64,000 nt of DNA. Source: Streptomyces sclerotialus. Its GTDB lineage: Bacteria > Actinomycetota > Actinomycetes > Streptomycetales > Streptomycetaceae. This document shows, piece by piece, positions 35,339 through 44,307 of the stretch. Positions within the stretch are counted from its first letter, which is position 1. Every line of letters starts with the position of its first letter. The notes under the pieces were generated by a model. That model was not told the origin of the DNA, did no database searches, and worked only from the letters and a program-made list of their open reading frames with translations. Both the position numbers and the translations under genes were made by a program. The DNA lies in the NCBI RefSeq assembly GCF_040907265.1, contig NZ_JBFOHP010000002.1, positions 7,874,001 to 7,938,000 on the forward strand. Reading direction: 5' to 3'.

Positions 35339-36067
35339 ATGAATGACTTCCGCCCGTCGCTCCGGACACCTGCTCCCGAACGGTACGGACGCCTGCGCGT
35401 GCAGGCCGCTGACCTCGGGCCGGCCCGCTGGCTCACCGAGCGTGCCCCGGGCCACGGCGACTTCGGGACGGTGGCGGGCGTCGCCGCACCTGGATTCGCC
35501 GGCTACGCCAGGGTGCTGCATCCGGCGTCGCTGTACGAACGGCCGGTGCGGTGGGCGGCGGTGGCTGCCGCCTACGGGCGCGAGGTGGCGCCGGGCACGA
35601 AGTGGCACGAGCTGATCGGGGCGGAGCCCTTCTACCAGAACGCCTCCGAGTACGGCCTGCCCGATGTCTGGGACGAGCATCCGGCAGAGGGCCCGACCCC
35701 ACCGGACGTGGCCCGGACCCTGATCCCGATACTCGCCCGGCACACCGAGACCCCGGAGCGGTGCTGGTTCGGTTTGTGGGAGGGGTACGGGCGGCGGGAC
35801 TTCAGCCGGGTCCGTTGCTTCGAGACGCCGGGCAGGCGGGAGGTGCTGCTCTCGGGGACGCTCGCCGATGCCGTCTCACCGGTGTCGTGCGACGCGTTCG
35901 ACGAGCTGCCCGACCTGTGGTGGCCGCAGGACCGCGCCTGGTGCCTGGGCGGCGATGTGGACCTGGTCAGCACCTACGTCGGCGGGTCCCGGGCGTTGAT
36001 CGCCGAGCTGCTGGCCGCTCCGGGGCTGGAGGCGCACCCGGTGGCACCCGGCGACGGGGTCGGCTGA
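35339..36067 (+). CDS. Hypothetical protein, unrecognised
   Basis: 242 residues, no signal peptide or membrane segment. It is Trp- and Tyr-rich for this genome (WCFGLWEGYGRRDF-like, LWWPQDRAWCLGGDVDL). Repeated aromatic patches and the stretch DVDLVSTYVGGSRALI suggest a soluble globular protein. I do not recognise a family. The C-terminal DVDLVST/SRALI region could line a ligand pocket, but this is a guess. Convergent with the TetR gene (24-base gap). Confidence 0.7.
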   Translation: MNDFRPSLRTPAPERYGRLRVQAADLGPARWLTERAPGHGDFGTVAGVAAPGFAGYARVLHPASLYERPVRWAAVAAAYGREVAPGTKWHELIGAEPFYQNASEYGLPDVWDEHPAEGPTPPDVARTLIPILARHTETPERCWFGLWEGYGRRDFSRVRCFETPGRREVLLSGTLADAVSPVSCDAFDELPDLWWPQDRAWCLGGDVDLVSTYVGGSRALIAELLAAPGLEAHPVAPGDGVG

Positions 36068-36091
36068 ACCCCGCGGCCGCCCCGCGTTCCC

Positions 36092-36847
36092 TCACGACCG
36101 TTCCGCGATCAGTTTCTCCAGGCCGTCCAAGATGCGGTGGAGGCCGAATTCCCAGGCCTGGTCCTGGGCCGTGGCCGGTTCGGCCGCCGCGGCGCTGAAG
36201 GCGGCGGTCACCGCGGGGAAGCGTGCGGCGTGGTCGCGGAGTATGCCGCCCAGCAGGGCGTGCAGTTGTGCTTCGGCGTTGCCCTCCGGGCCCGCGGCGC
36301 GGCCTTGTTGGGCGAGGGTGCGGACGTGGCCCGTCAGCAGGACGGCGGCGTCCAAGCGTTCGGCACCGGTGAGCGGTGTGCCGTCCAGCGCGGCGACCGC
36401 CCGTTCCGTCCAGGCCAGTTCCGCCGGGCCCAGCACCCGCGGTCCGACCGTCGCCTCCAGCAGCCAGGGATGCCGGCCGAAGCCGTCGAGCAGGTGGTGC
36501 GCCCAGGCGGTCAGCCGCCCCCGCCAGCCGGGGCGCGGCTCGTCCTCGGCCGGCAGCGGTGCGAGCGCCGCGTCGACCATCAGCGCGATCAGCTCGGCCT
36601 TGCCCGGCACGTACCGGTAGAGCGCCATCTTCGTCACGCCCAGCTGCGCGGCGACCCGTTGCATGGACACGGCGGCCAGGCCTTCGGCATCGGCGACCGC
36701 GACGCCGGCCCGCGCGATGCCCGGCAGGTCCAGCGTCGGCCGCGGCCCCCGCGCGGGCTGCGGCCGGGGTGCCCACAGCAGCCGCGCGGTCGCGGTGTGC
36801 CGGGCTTCTCGGCCGTCGCCGTCGCCGCCGTGTGTGCCCTCGGACAT
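36092..36847 (-). CDS. TetR-family regulator next to FAD monooxygenase
   Basis: 251 residues. The HTH is clear (LPGIARAGVAVADAEGLAAVSMQRVAAQLGV, then KMALYRYVPGKAELI), followed by a TetR/ActII-like C-terminal helical domain (RPGWRGRLTAWAHHLLDGF). I use the ATG at 36847, which has GGGGA upstream. An in-frame ATG at 36901 would add 18 residues but has no ribosome site and directly abuts the 18-bp dyad at 36905-36922, so it would be leaderless. Divergent from the monooxygenase with the dyad between them: the classic repressor/target pair. Confidence 0.85.
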   Translation of the reverse strand: MSEGTHGGDGDGREARHTATARLLWAPRPQPARGPRPTLDLPGIARAGVAVADAEGLAAVSMQRVAAQLGVTKMALYRYVPGKAELIALMVDAALAPLPAEDEPRPGWRGRLTAWAHHLLDGFGRHPWLLEATVGPRVLGPAELAWTERAVAALDGTPLTGAERLDAAVLLTGHVRTLAQQGRAAGPEGNAEAQLHALLGGILRDHAARFPAVTAAFSAAAAEPATAQDQAWEFGLHRILDGLEKLIAERS

Positions 36848-36904
36848 GCGCGTCCCCGCTCCCGTGGCTCGTCCCGCTGCTTCCCGTGTAATTGCGTCCA
36901 TGGT

Positions 36905-36922
36905 ACACAGTAAGAACTGTGT
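36905..36922. promoter_or_regulatory. TetR-type operator, 7-bp perfect arms
   Basis: ACACAGT-AAGA-ACTGTGT. A perfect dyad of 18 bases in the short divergent gap between the TetR and FAD-monooxygenase genes, 33-50 bases upstream of the monooxygenase ATG. The AT-rich spacer and symmetry fit a TetR dimer site controlling both genes. Confidence 0.65.
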
Positions 36923-36954
36923 CCGACGGACACGGATGATGAACGGGGAGAGTC

Positions 36955-38160
36955 ATGTCGCCGATGCCGCACCACGGAACCGTCCTGATCTCCGGTGCGA
37001 GCGTCGCCGGGCCCGCGCTGGCCTACTGGCTGGCCCGCCACGGTTTCCGGCCCACCGTCGTCGAAGTAGCCCCCGCCCTGCGTGCGGGCGGGCAGCCCGT
37101 GGACTTCCGCGGGGAGACGCAGCTGACCGTGCTTCGCCGCATGGGGCTGCTGCCCGAGTTGCGGCGGCTGCGGACGGGCGGCACCCCGATCCGCTTCGTC
37201 GACGAACGGGGGCGTCAACTGCTGCGCCTGCCTGCCGAGTTCATGGGCGGCGAGCTGGAGGTGCTGCGTGGGGACCTGGCCCGAGTGCTGTACGAACGCA
37301 GTGCTCCCGGGACGGAGTACGTCTTCGGCGACACGATCACCGGGATCGACGAGACCGGCCCGGGTGTACGGGTGACCTTCCGCAACGGTCCGGCCCGCGA
37401 GTTCGGCCTGGTGATCGGCGCCGACGGGCTGCACTCGACCGTCCGGCGGCTCGCCTTCGGCCCGGAGGGGCGGTATGTGCGGCATCTCGGGTATTACGCC
37501 GCCAGCTGGCAACTCCCCAACGACCTGGGGCCGGCGGCCGGGGAGGGGGTGGTTGGTCACAACGTCCCGGGGCGGCTCGCCTCGGTCGGCGCCGACCACC
37601 GCGACCCGGCGCGGGCCGGTGCGATGTTCGTCTTCGCCGCGCCCGAGCTGCCCTACGACCGGCACTCGGCCGAGCAGCAGAAGGCACTGGTCACCGACGC
37701 CTTCACCGGCCTCGGCTGGCACGTGCCGCGGCTGCTGGCGTCCCTGCGCGCCGCGCCCGAGCTGTACTTCGACTCCGTCAGCCGGGCTGATGTGCCCACC
37801 TGGTCCAAGGGGCGCGTCGGGCTCGTCGGGGACGCCGCGTGCGGTGCCACGCTCGGCGGCATGGGCACGGGCACCGCACTGGTCGCCGCGTACGTCCTTG
37901 CCGGCGAGCTGGCCCGGGCCGGTGGCGATCACCGCGCCGCCTTCGCGCGGTACGAGCGCCGGATGCGGCCGTACGCGGAAGGGTGCCAGAAGGGCGGTGA
38001 CCGCACCGGGCCGTTCCTCGCGCCGCGTACCGCCACCGGGCTGCGGCTCCGTAACGCCCTGCTCTCCCGGCGCTTCCTGATGGACCGGATGCTCAGGGCG
38101 GGGCAGAGGGCCAGCAGTACGGTCGGGCTGCCCGACTACGGCGCCGGCGCGGCGCCGTAG
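36955..38160 (+). CDS. FAD-dependent monooxygenase (aromatic hydroxylase type)
   Basis: 401 residues. N-terminal FAD-binding motif in LISGASVAGPALAYWLARHG, DG motif GLVIGADGLHSTVRR and the C-terminal GDAACGATLGGMGTGTAL motif. This is the PHBH-like group that includes many polyketide hydroxylases and antibiotic-inactivating oxygenases (TetX, rifampicin monooxygenase). With its own TetR repressor it may be an inducible detoxification enzyme or a stray tailoring enzyme. GGGAGAG precedes the ATG. The substrate is unknown. Confidence 0.85.
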   Translation: MSPMPHHGTVLISGASVAGPALAYWLARHGFRPTVVEVAPALRAGGQPVDFRGETQLTVLRRMGLLPELRRLRTGGTPIRFVDERGRQLLRLPAEFMGGELEVLRGDLARVLYERSAPGTEYVFGDTITGIDETGPGVRVTFRNGPAREFGLVIGADGLHSTVRRLAFGPEGRYVRHLGYYAASWQLPNDLGPAAGEGVVGHNVPGRLASVGADHRDPARAGAMFVFAAPELPYDRHSAEQQKALVTDAFTGLGWHVPRLLASLRAAPELYFDSVSRADVPTWSKGRVGLVGDAACGATLGGMGTGTALVAAYVLAGELARAGGDHRAAFARYERRMRPYAEGCQKGGDRTGPFLAPRTATGLRLRNALLSRRFLMDRMLRAGQRASSTVGLPDYGAGAAP

Positions 38161-38165
38161 CCGGA

Positions 38166-39683
38166 TCAGCGCCGCGACTCGGGGATCGCGTCCCCGCACG
38201 GCGCGTCGCTGCGGCCGTAGTGGTGGGTGGTGAACATGTAGAGGACGCCGGCCAGGACGACGATGCCGCCGCAGAGCAGCACGATGTAGTTGTCGTACCA
38301 GGGGGCCTCCGGCGTGCGGGCCCAGCAGATGTTGACGATGGCGAAGATGCCGTAGGCCAGCGCTCCGGCGTTCACCAGCAGGCCCCAGCGGCCGAGCCGG
38401 TACTCGCCGGAGGGCTTCCAGCCCTTCAGGCGGGCGCGCAGGGCGGCGAGCACCACCATCTGGAACGCACCGTAGATGCCCAGGATCGCGAAGGACACGA
38501 TCTTGGTGAGCGCGTCCGCCGACACCAGTGACCCGAAGGCGATGATCGTCGGAATGACGGCCGACACCAGCAGCGCCCAGCCCGGCACGGCCCTGGCGTG
38601 CGAGAACTTCCGCAGCAGCCGGTGCCCCACGATCATCTGGTCGCGGGCGTACGAGTAGATGAGGCGGCCGGCCGCCGCCTGCAGGCTGATCGTGCAGGAG
38701 AGGAAGGAGATGAGGACCACGGCCATCACGAGGCGGGCGCCGAATTCGCCCAGCGCGTCGTACAGCAGGTGGACGACGGGGTCGGTGTCCTTGCCGGAGA
38801 TCACCGCGCGGTAGTCGGTGACGGAGAGCAGCAGGGACAGGCACGTGAACGTGGCCGCCGCGCCGCCCACGTAGATCGTGCGGCGCATCGCCTTGGGGAT
38901 CACCCGGCCCGGGTGCGCGACCTCCTCGGCGGTGTCGCCGCACGCCTCGAAGCCGTAGTACTGGTAGAAGCCGATGATCGCGGCCGCGAGGAAGACCGGC
39001 AGGTAGCTGCCGTCGCCCTCGGTGCCGTACGTGTCGAAGAGGACGCCGAGGTTGTGCTCGCGGTGGGTGGCCAGCAGGTAGATGCCGACGATCAGCGCGC
39101 CGATCAGCTCGGCGCCGAAGCCGATCACGGCAGCCGCCGAGAGGGCCTTCGTGCCGGCGTAGTTGATGAGTACGGCGATGATGATGAGGACCACCGTGCA
39201 CAGGACGGTGGTGTGGACCGTGGGTTCGAAGCCGATGAGCAGGGCGATGTAGGGGCCCGCGCCGTACGCCACCGAGGTGATCGTGACCAGCAGCGCCCAC
39301 ATGTAGACCCAGCCGGTCATCCACGCCCAGCGCTTGCCCCACAGGTGCCGGGCCCACGGATAGACCCCGCCCGCGATGGGGAACTGCGCCACGACCTCGC
39401 CGAAGACCAGCGCGACCAGGAACTGTCCGCAGCCGGCCAGGACGAACGCCCACACCATCGGCGGGCCGCCCTCGCCGAGCGCGGTGGCGAAGAGGGTGTA
39501 CGTACTGACGACGGGGGAGAGGTACGTGAAACCGAGCGCGAAGTTCGCCCACGGGCCCATGTCCTTGCGGAACTCCGAGCCGGCGACGGAGCCGTCGGCG
39601 GTCTCCGCCGGGTGCCCGTCCGACGCCCCGTTCCCGCCGCGGCTGCCGTCGGCGCCGCCCGCCGGTGTGCTCGCCGAGGCCAT
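38166..39683 (-). CDS. APC-superfamily amino acid/amine permease, candidate choline importer
   Basis: 505 residues with about twelve hydrophobic segments after a 40-residue Gly/Ser-rich tail. APC signatures: FRKDMGPWANFALGFTYLSPV, GFYQYYGFEACGDTAEEVAHPGRVIPKAMRR. It overlaps the stop of the GMC oxidoreductase gene (TGATG), which indicates it works with it. In place of the usual BetT or OpuD, this APC protein may bring in choline or a related amine. Start ATG 39683 or GTG 39686. Confidence 0.85.
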   Translation of the reverse strand: MASASTPAGGADGSRGGNGASDGHPAETADGSVAGSEFRKDMGPWANFALGFTYLSPVVSTYTLFATALGEGGPPMVWAFVLAGCGQFLVALVFGEVVAQFPIAGGVYPWARHLWGKRWAWMTGWVYMWALLVTITSVAYGAGPYIALLIGFEPTVHTTVLCTVVLIIIAVLINYAGTKALSAAAVIGFGAELIGALIVGIYLLATHREHNLGVLFDTYGTEGDGSYLPVFLAAAIIGFYQYYGFEACGDTAEEVAHPGRVIPKAMRRTIYVGGAAATFTCLSLLLSVTDYRAVISGKDTDPVVHLLYDALGEFGARLVMAVVLISFLSCTISLQAAAGRLIYSYARDQMIVGHRLLRKFSHARAVPGWALLVSAVIPTIIAFGSLVSADALTKIVSFAILGIYGAFQMVVLAALRARLKGWKPSGEYRLGRWGLLVNAGALAYGIFAIVNICWARTPEAPWYDNYIVLLCGGIVVLAGVLYMFTTHHYGRSDAPCGDAIPESRR

Positions 39684-41224
39684 CACCGGCCGCCTCCGCC
39701 CGCGACCCGGATCAGGTCGGCGGCCCGCTCGGCCGCCAGCAGCACCGTCACCATCGGGTTGATCGTCGGCATCGTCGGGAAGAGGGAGGCGTCCACGACC
39801 CGGAGGCCGTCCACGCCGCGCACCCGCAGCTGTGGATCGAGTACGGCCGCCGGATCGCCGTCGCCGCCCATCTTGCAGGTGCCCGCCGGGTGGTAGACGG
39901 TGTGCGCGGCACGCCGCCCGTACTCCGACAGCTCCGCGTCCGACGTCACGTCCGGACCCGGCGCCACCTCCCGCTTCAGCCAGTCCCGCAGCGGCGCCGT
40001 CGCCGCCACCTCGCGCGCCACCTTCAGCCCGTCCACGATCGTCTTCTCGTCATGGCCCTCCGGGTCGGTGAAGTACCGGAAGTCCAGGGCGGGCTTCTCC
40101 GCCGGGTCCGCGCTGCGCAGCCACATCCGGCCCACCGACCGGGCGCGCGGCACGTTCGGCGTCATGCACACGCCGTGCTCGACCGGCGGATAGCCCAGCC
40201 GCTCCGTGTTGACACTGAACGGCACCTGGTAGAAGTGGAACATCAGGTCGGGCCGTGGTCCGCCGTCCGGGTCGCGGCGGAGGAAGAGCCCGGCATCGGA
40301 GTCCATCGCCGAGTTGGGCGGCAGCGGCCCCGCCGTCTCCCAGATGATCACCGACTCCGGGTGGTCCAGCAGGTTCTGGCCCACACCGGGGAGGTCGGCC
40401 CGTACCTCGATGCCCAGCTCGCGCAGCTGGTCCGCCGGGCCGATGCCGGACAGCATCAGCAGCCGCGGCGTGTCGATCGCGCCCGCGCACAGCAGCAGCT
40501 CGCGCTGCGCCCGCAGCGTCGTCTCCGTGCCGTCGGCGGACCGCACCCGCACGCAGGTCATCCGGCCGTTCCCGGCCGGTACCACCTCGTACGCCCAGGT
40601 CTCCAGCTTCAGCGTGAGGTTCGGCCGGTCCAGGACCGGGTGCAGGTACGCCACCGACGCCGACGAGCGCTTGTTGTTCTCCGCCTCGTACGCCAGCGAG
40701 AAGAACCCCACCCCGTCGGCGAACGGCCGGGCGTTGAAGTCGTCGACCACCGGCACGCCCAGCGCCGACGCCGCCGCCGTCACGAAGTCCTTCGCGATCG
40801 GATTGCGGTCCTGTTCGGCCACCGGGACGATGCGGTTCTGGAGCCGGTCGCGGTACGGCAGGACCGTCGCGGCGTCCCAGCCGGTACAGCCCAGCGCCGC
40901 CCACTCGTCCATGTCCTCCGGCAGCGGCAGGAAGCTGATCAGGGTGTTGTGCGAGGAACAGCCGCCGAGGACGCGCGCACGCGAGTGCAGGATGTGCGAG
41001 TTGCCGCGCGGCTGCTCCACGGTCGTGTAGCCGTAGTCGTACTCCGAGTCCAGCAGATTGATCCAGTTGCGCAGCCGCAGGATCTTCTCGTCGCCCACGT
41101 CACTGGGCCCGCCCTCGACCACGCACACCCGGCAGTCCGGGTCCTCGGTCAGCCGCGCCGCCAGGACACAGCCCGCCGTTCCGCCGCCCACGATGACGTA
41201 GTCGAACTCCGTACCGTCTCCCAT
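39683..41224 (-). CDS. betA: GMC-family oxidoreductase, choline dehydrogenase type
   Basis: 513 residues. GMC flavoprotein with FDYVIVGGGTAGCVLAARL at the N-terminus, the signature GGCSSHN, GAIDTPRLLMLSGIGP and the C-terminal HTVYHPAGTCKMG with the catalytic His, then NPMVTVLLAAERAA. It would oxidise choline to betaine aldehyde; the aldehyde dehydrogenase gene directly upstream and the permease downstream support this. I start at ATG 41224, where the flavin fold begins. Slightly shorter than E. coli BetA. Confidence 0.82.
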   Translation of the reverse strand: MGDGTEFDYVIVGGGTAGCVLAARLTEDPDCRVCVVEGGPSDVGDEKILRLRNWINLLDSEYDYGYTTVEQPRGNSHILHSRARVLGGCSSHNTLISFLPLPEDMDEWAALGCTGWDAATVLPYRDRLQNRIVPVAEQDRNPIAKDFVTAAASALGVPVVDDFNARPFADGVGFFSLAYEAENNKRSSASVAYLHPVLDRPNLTLKLETWAYEVVPAGNGRMTCVRVRSADGTETTLRAQRELLLCAGAIDTPRLLMLSGIGPADQLRELGIEVRADLPGVGQNLLDHPESVIIWETAGPLPPNSAMDSDAGLFLRRDPDGGPRPDLMFHFYQVPFSVNTERLGYPPVEHGVCMTPNVPRARSVGRMWLRSADPAEKPALDFRYFTDPEGHDEKTIVDGLKVAREVAATAPLRDWLKREVAPGPDVTSDAELSEYGRRAAHTVYHPAGTCKMGGDGDPAAVLDPQLRVRGVDGLRVVDASLFPTMPTINPMVTVLLAAERAADLIRVAGGGGR

Positions 41225-41261
41225 GCCCCGCTCCTCGGTCCCTCCGGTCACCGCGTCCGCC

Positions 41262-42728
41262 TCAGCCCTTGAACCAGCCGGAGGGAGCCGGCCGGAGGTT
41301 CTGGTAGATGTGCTTGGCCTCCTGGTACTCGCGCAGCCCCGTCGGTCCCAGCTCGCGCCCGACGCCGGAGTGACCGAAGCCGCCCCACTCGGCCTGCGGC
41401 ACGTACGGATGGAAATCGTTGATCCACACCGTGCCGTGCCGCAGCCGCTGCGCCACCCGCTGCGCCCGGCTCGCGTCACTGGTCCACACCGCGCCCGCCA
41501 GCCCGTACTTGGTGTCGTTGGCGAGCCGTACCGCGTCCTCCTCGTCGCGGAACCGCTCGACCGTCACCACCGGGCCGAACACCTCCTCCTGCACGATCCG
41601 CATCGACCGGTCGCAGTCGGCGTAGATCGTCGGCAGCACGAAGAAGCCGCGGGAGAGCTCGGGGGCGTCGGGGCGGCGTCCGCCGCACACCAGCCGCGCG
41701 CCCTCGGAGCGCGCGACCTCCAGGTAGCCCTCGACCTTCTCGCGGTGCTCGGGGGAGCTGAGCGGACCGCTCTCGGTCTCCTCGTCCATGCCGTTGCCGA
41801 GCCGGATGCGCCGCGCCCGGTCGGCCAGGGCCTCGACGAACCGGTCGTGCAGGCCCTCCTGCACGATGAGCCGCGACCCGGCCGAACAGACCTGGCCGGA
41901 GTGGAGGAAGGCCCCGTCCAGCGCGTAGTCCACCGCCGCGTCGAAGTCGGCGTCCTCGAAGATCACATTGGGGTTCTTGCCGCCCAGCTCCAGCGCCACG
42001 TTCTTCACGTCGGCCGCGGCGCCCGCCATGATCGTACGGCCGGTCGCCAGCCCGCCGGTGAAGGACACCATGTCCACGTCCGGGTGCTGGGTCATCGCCG
42101 CACCCACCGTGGCGCCGGGGCCGAGGACGAGGTTGGCCACCCCGGGCGGCGTCCCCGCCTCCTCCAGCAGCCGGAAGAGGGTGACGGTCGTCAGCGGCGT
42201 CGTCTCGCTCGGCTTCAGCACGAAGGTGTTGCCCGCCGCGAGCGCCGGAGCCACCTTCCAGGTGGCCTGGAGCAGCGGGTAGTTCCACGGCGCGATCAGC
42301 GCGCACACCCCGACCGGCTGGTACACCACCCGGCTCAGCACGTCCGGGCCGACGTCCACCACCCGCCCGCCGTCCTTGTCGGCGATCTCGGCGAAGTAGC
42401 GGAAGGCGTTCGCGATGTCCTCGATGTCGAGCCGGGACTCGGCGATGGTCTTGCCGGTGTCCTGGGTCTCGGTGCGGGCGATGTCCTCCAGGTCGCGCAG
42501 CAGCAGCTCGTACACGCGGTGCAGCACGTCGGCGCGGAGCCGGGTCGGGGCGCTCGCCCACTCGCCGTCGTCGAACGCCCGCCGGGCCGCCCGCACCGCC
42601 CGGTCGACGTCCGTCCCGTCCGCGTCGTCGACGGTCCGCACCACGGAGGCGTCGAACGGATTGACCACGTCACGCCGGCCGCCCGCCGCCGCCCCCGTCC
42701 ACTCACCGTCGATGTACAGGTCAGCCAT
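41262..42728 (-). CDS. betB: Betaine-aldehyde dehydrogenase-like aldehyde dehydrogenase
   Basis: 488 residues. Full ALDH: NYPLLQATWKVAPALAAGNT, FTGGLATGR, catalytic Glu in ALELGGKNPN, catalytic Cys in GQVCSAGSR and PTIYADCDRSMRIVQEEVFGPVV. First gene of the betaine operon, 37 bases before the GMC gene. It would complete choline conversion to glycine betaine, an osmoprotectant. No BetI-type repressor lies beside it. A perfect 7-bp inverted repeat precedes the gene. Confidence 0.85.
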   Translation of the reverse strand: MADLYIDGEWTGAAAGGRRDVVNPFDASVVRTVDDADGTDVDRAVRAARRAFDDGEWASAPTRLRADVLHRVYELLLRDLEDIARTETQDTGKTIAESRLDIEDIANAFRYFAEIADKDGGRVVDVGPDVLSRVVYQPVGVCALIAPWNYPLLQATWKVAPALAAGNTFVLKPSETTPLTTVTLFRLLEEAGTPPGVANLVLGPGATVGAAMTQHPDVDMVSFTGGLATGRTIMAGAAADVKNVALELGGKNPNVIFEDADFDAAVDYALDGAFLHSGQVCSAGSRLIVQEGLHDRFVEALADRARRIRLGNGMDEETESGPLSSPEHREKVEGYLEVARSEGARLVCGGRRPDAPELSRGFFVLPTIYADCDRSMRIVQEEVFGPVVTVERFRDEEDAVRLANDTKYGLAGAVWTSDASRAQRVAQRLRHGTVWINDFHPYVPQAEWGGFGHSGVGRELGPTGLREYQEAKHIYQNLRPAPSGWFKG

Positions 42729-42774
42729 CTGCTGATCTCCTCGCTCCCCGGAGTCCCGGGGCGTACGCCTGGGC

Positions 42775-42796
42775 CTGGACCCGCACCATGGTCCAG
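42775..42796. promoter_or_regulatory. Inverted repeat upstream of the betaine operon
   Basis: CTGGACC-8 bases-GGTCCAG at 42775-42796, perfect 7-bp arms, 47 bases before the aldehyde dehydrogenase start (minus strand). It could be an operator or the terminator of the CtaG-like gene upstream. Confidence 0.35.
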
Positions 42797-42839
42797 AGTC
42801 GGACGCGGCGGACGGCGGGGCGCACCGAAGGACCGCCGG

Positions 42840-43700
42840 CTACGGTGAGGAAAGTGACTCGGTCGGGCTAAGGCGTGCGGCGGTCCGCCGGTGTGGGCCG
42901 CGGGCCGGGCGCCAGGTGGCGACCAGCGCGCCGGCCAGCAGCAGCTCGGCGATGTCGCCGCCGTAGTACATGAGCTGCGCGCCGCCCCGCACCTGGTCGA
43001 CCGGTGCGTGCACGCCGATGAGGAAGCCGCCGTAGAGGAGTTGGGAGAACGTCGCGTGGAGGGCGACCGCCACGCCCAGGAGGACCAGCCGGGCCGGTAC
43101 CCCCGGCCGTGCCGGAGCGGGGTCGGGCCCCGCGACGACCCAGGCGAACAGGCACCCGGAGAGCAGGAAGTGCGTGTGCACCAGCCAGTGCAGCGCGGGG
43201 TGCGCCGCGGTCACGTCGTACAGCGGCGTGCCGTACAGGACGGCGAGCGAGCCGGTGCTCAGCAGCAGCGCGGTGACCGGATGGGCGAGGAACCGGAGCG
43301 GGCGGCTGTGCAGCAGGCCGGTCAGCCGCCGGGCACGGGCGGGCGGCAGCGTCCGCAGCAGCAGCGTCACCGGCGCGCCGAGGACCAGTGCGAGCGGCGC
43401 GTACATGCCGATCAGCAGGTGCTGGGCCATGTGGCCGCGGAAGTCCCCGTGCGCGAAGGCCCCCAGCGGCGGCAGCAGCGCCCCGGCCGCCAGTGCGCAC
43501 CCGGTGAGGAAGCTCGCGGTGCGCCAACGGCTCCAGGTCCTGCCGGGGTGCCGCCGGGCGGCCCGCCGTACGAGCAGCAGATAGCCGGCGGCGAGCACGG
43601 CCAGCAGGGCGACGGCGAGCACGGTCGGCAGCGGGCCGCCCGGCAGCGGATGCGCGCCCCCGGTGCGGTGCTCGTGCATCAGGTGCTCGTGACCACCCAT
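42840..43700 (-). CDS. CtaG/caa3-type cytochrome c oxidase assembly-like membrane protein
   Basis: 286 residues, about seven membrane segments. His-rich N-terminus (GGHEHLMHEHRTGGAH), then the caa3_CtaG pattern HGDFRGHMAQHLLIGMYAPLALVLGAPVTLLLR and HWLVHTHFLLSGCLFAW, then GGDIAELLLAGAL. Family members help copper insertion into cytochrome oxidase; the His clusters fit metal handling. The ATG overlaps the stop of the DUF2243 gene (ATGA), which forms the usual pair. No oxidase subunit genes nearby. Confidence 0.82.
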   Translation of the reverse strand: MGGHEHLMHEHRTGGAHPLPGGPLPTVLAVALLAVLAAGYLLLVRRAARRHPGRTWSRWRTASFLTGCALAAGALLPPLGAFAHGDFRGHMAQHLLIGMYAPLALVLGAPVTLLLRTLPPARARRLTGLLHSRPLRFLAHPVTALLLSTGSLAVLYGTPLYDVTAAHPALHWLVHTHFLLSGCLFAWVVAGPDPAPARPGVPARLVLLGVAVALHATFSQLLYGGFLIGVHAPVDQVRGGAQLMYYGGDIAELLLAGALVATWRPARGPHRRTAARLSPTESLSSP

Positions 43701-44233
43701 CAGGCGCCCCGCTCGGGGTCGAAGGCCCGGCCGCCGCGCTGGAGCGCCCAGCCCCCGAGGAGCAGCAGCGCCCCCAGGACCAGGAAGCCGATGTCCCACC
43801 AGACCTGGTAGGGCCCGCCGTGCACGTGGTGGATGCCGAGGATCTGGTGGTCCAGCAGCCCTTCGACGAGGTTGAAGATGCCCCAGCCCGCCAGGATCCA
43901 GCCCCACAGCACCCGCGACGTCCACACGCGCCGCCGGCCGTGCGTGACGCGGGAGTACAGCAGTGCCAGGCCGATGAGCACCGCGAGCCAGCAGACGGTG
44001 TGGAAGATGCCGTCCCACACGGTGTTCATCTCCAGCCCGGACACCGAGTGCGGCGAGTAGTACTTCAGGCCGATCCGGTCGGTGTTGGTGCTGGTCAGCA
44101 TGTGGTGCCACTGCAGGAGCTGATGCAGCAGGATGCCGTCGACGAATCCGCCGAGGCCCACGCCCAGTACGATCCCCGGCAGCCGGAGGCTCCTCGGCGC
44201 AGGCCCTGCCCGTACCTCGCCCGTGGTGGCCAT
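43700..44233 (-). CDS. DUF2243 membrane protein
   Basis: 177 residues with four predicted membrane helices. DUF2243 signature: GGFVDGILLHQLLQWHHM, then WDGIFHTVCWLAVLIGLALL, GWILAGWGIFNLVEGLLDHQILGIHHV and the C-terminal helix. Unknown function, commonly fused operon-wise with CtaG-like proteins as here, which suggests a role in copper or oxidase biogenesis. I start at ATG 44233 (METT-like MATTGEVRAGP). Confidence 0.82.
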   Translation of the reverse strand: MATTGEVRAGPAPRSLRLPGIVLGVGLGGFVDGILLHQLLQWHHMLTSTNTDRIGLKYYSPHSVSGLEMNTVWDGIFHTVCWLAVLIGLALLYSRVTHGRRRVWTSRVLWGWILAGWGIFNLVEGLLDHQILGIHHVHGGPYQVWWDIGFLVLGALLLLGGWALQRGGRAFDPERGA

Positions 44234-44307
44234 GCGGTCGCTCCTTCCTGGTGGGTGCCGGGCTCCGTGTCCCGGTCCCCGTACCGGTTCCCGGCAGCGG
44301 CCCTGTG

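Noticed and set aside
36634..39552. Long antisense open frame crossing the monooxygenase and permease genes
   Set aside because: It crosses genes of clear identity on both strands and its translation is low-complexity Arg/Pro-rich sequence.
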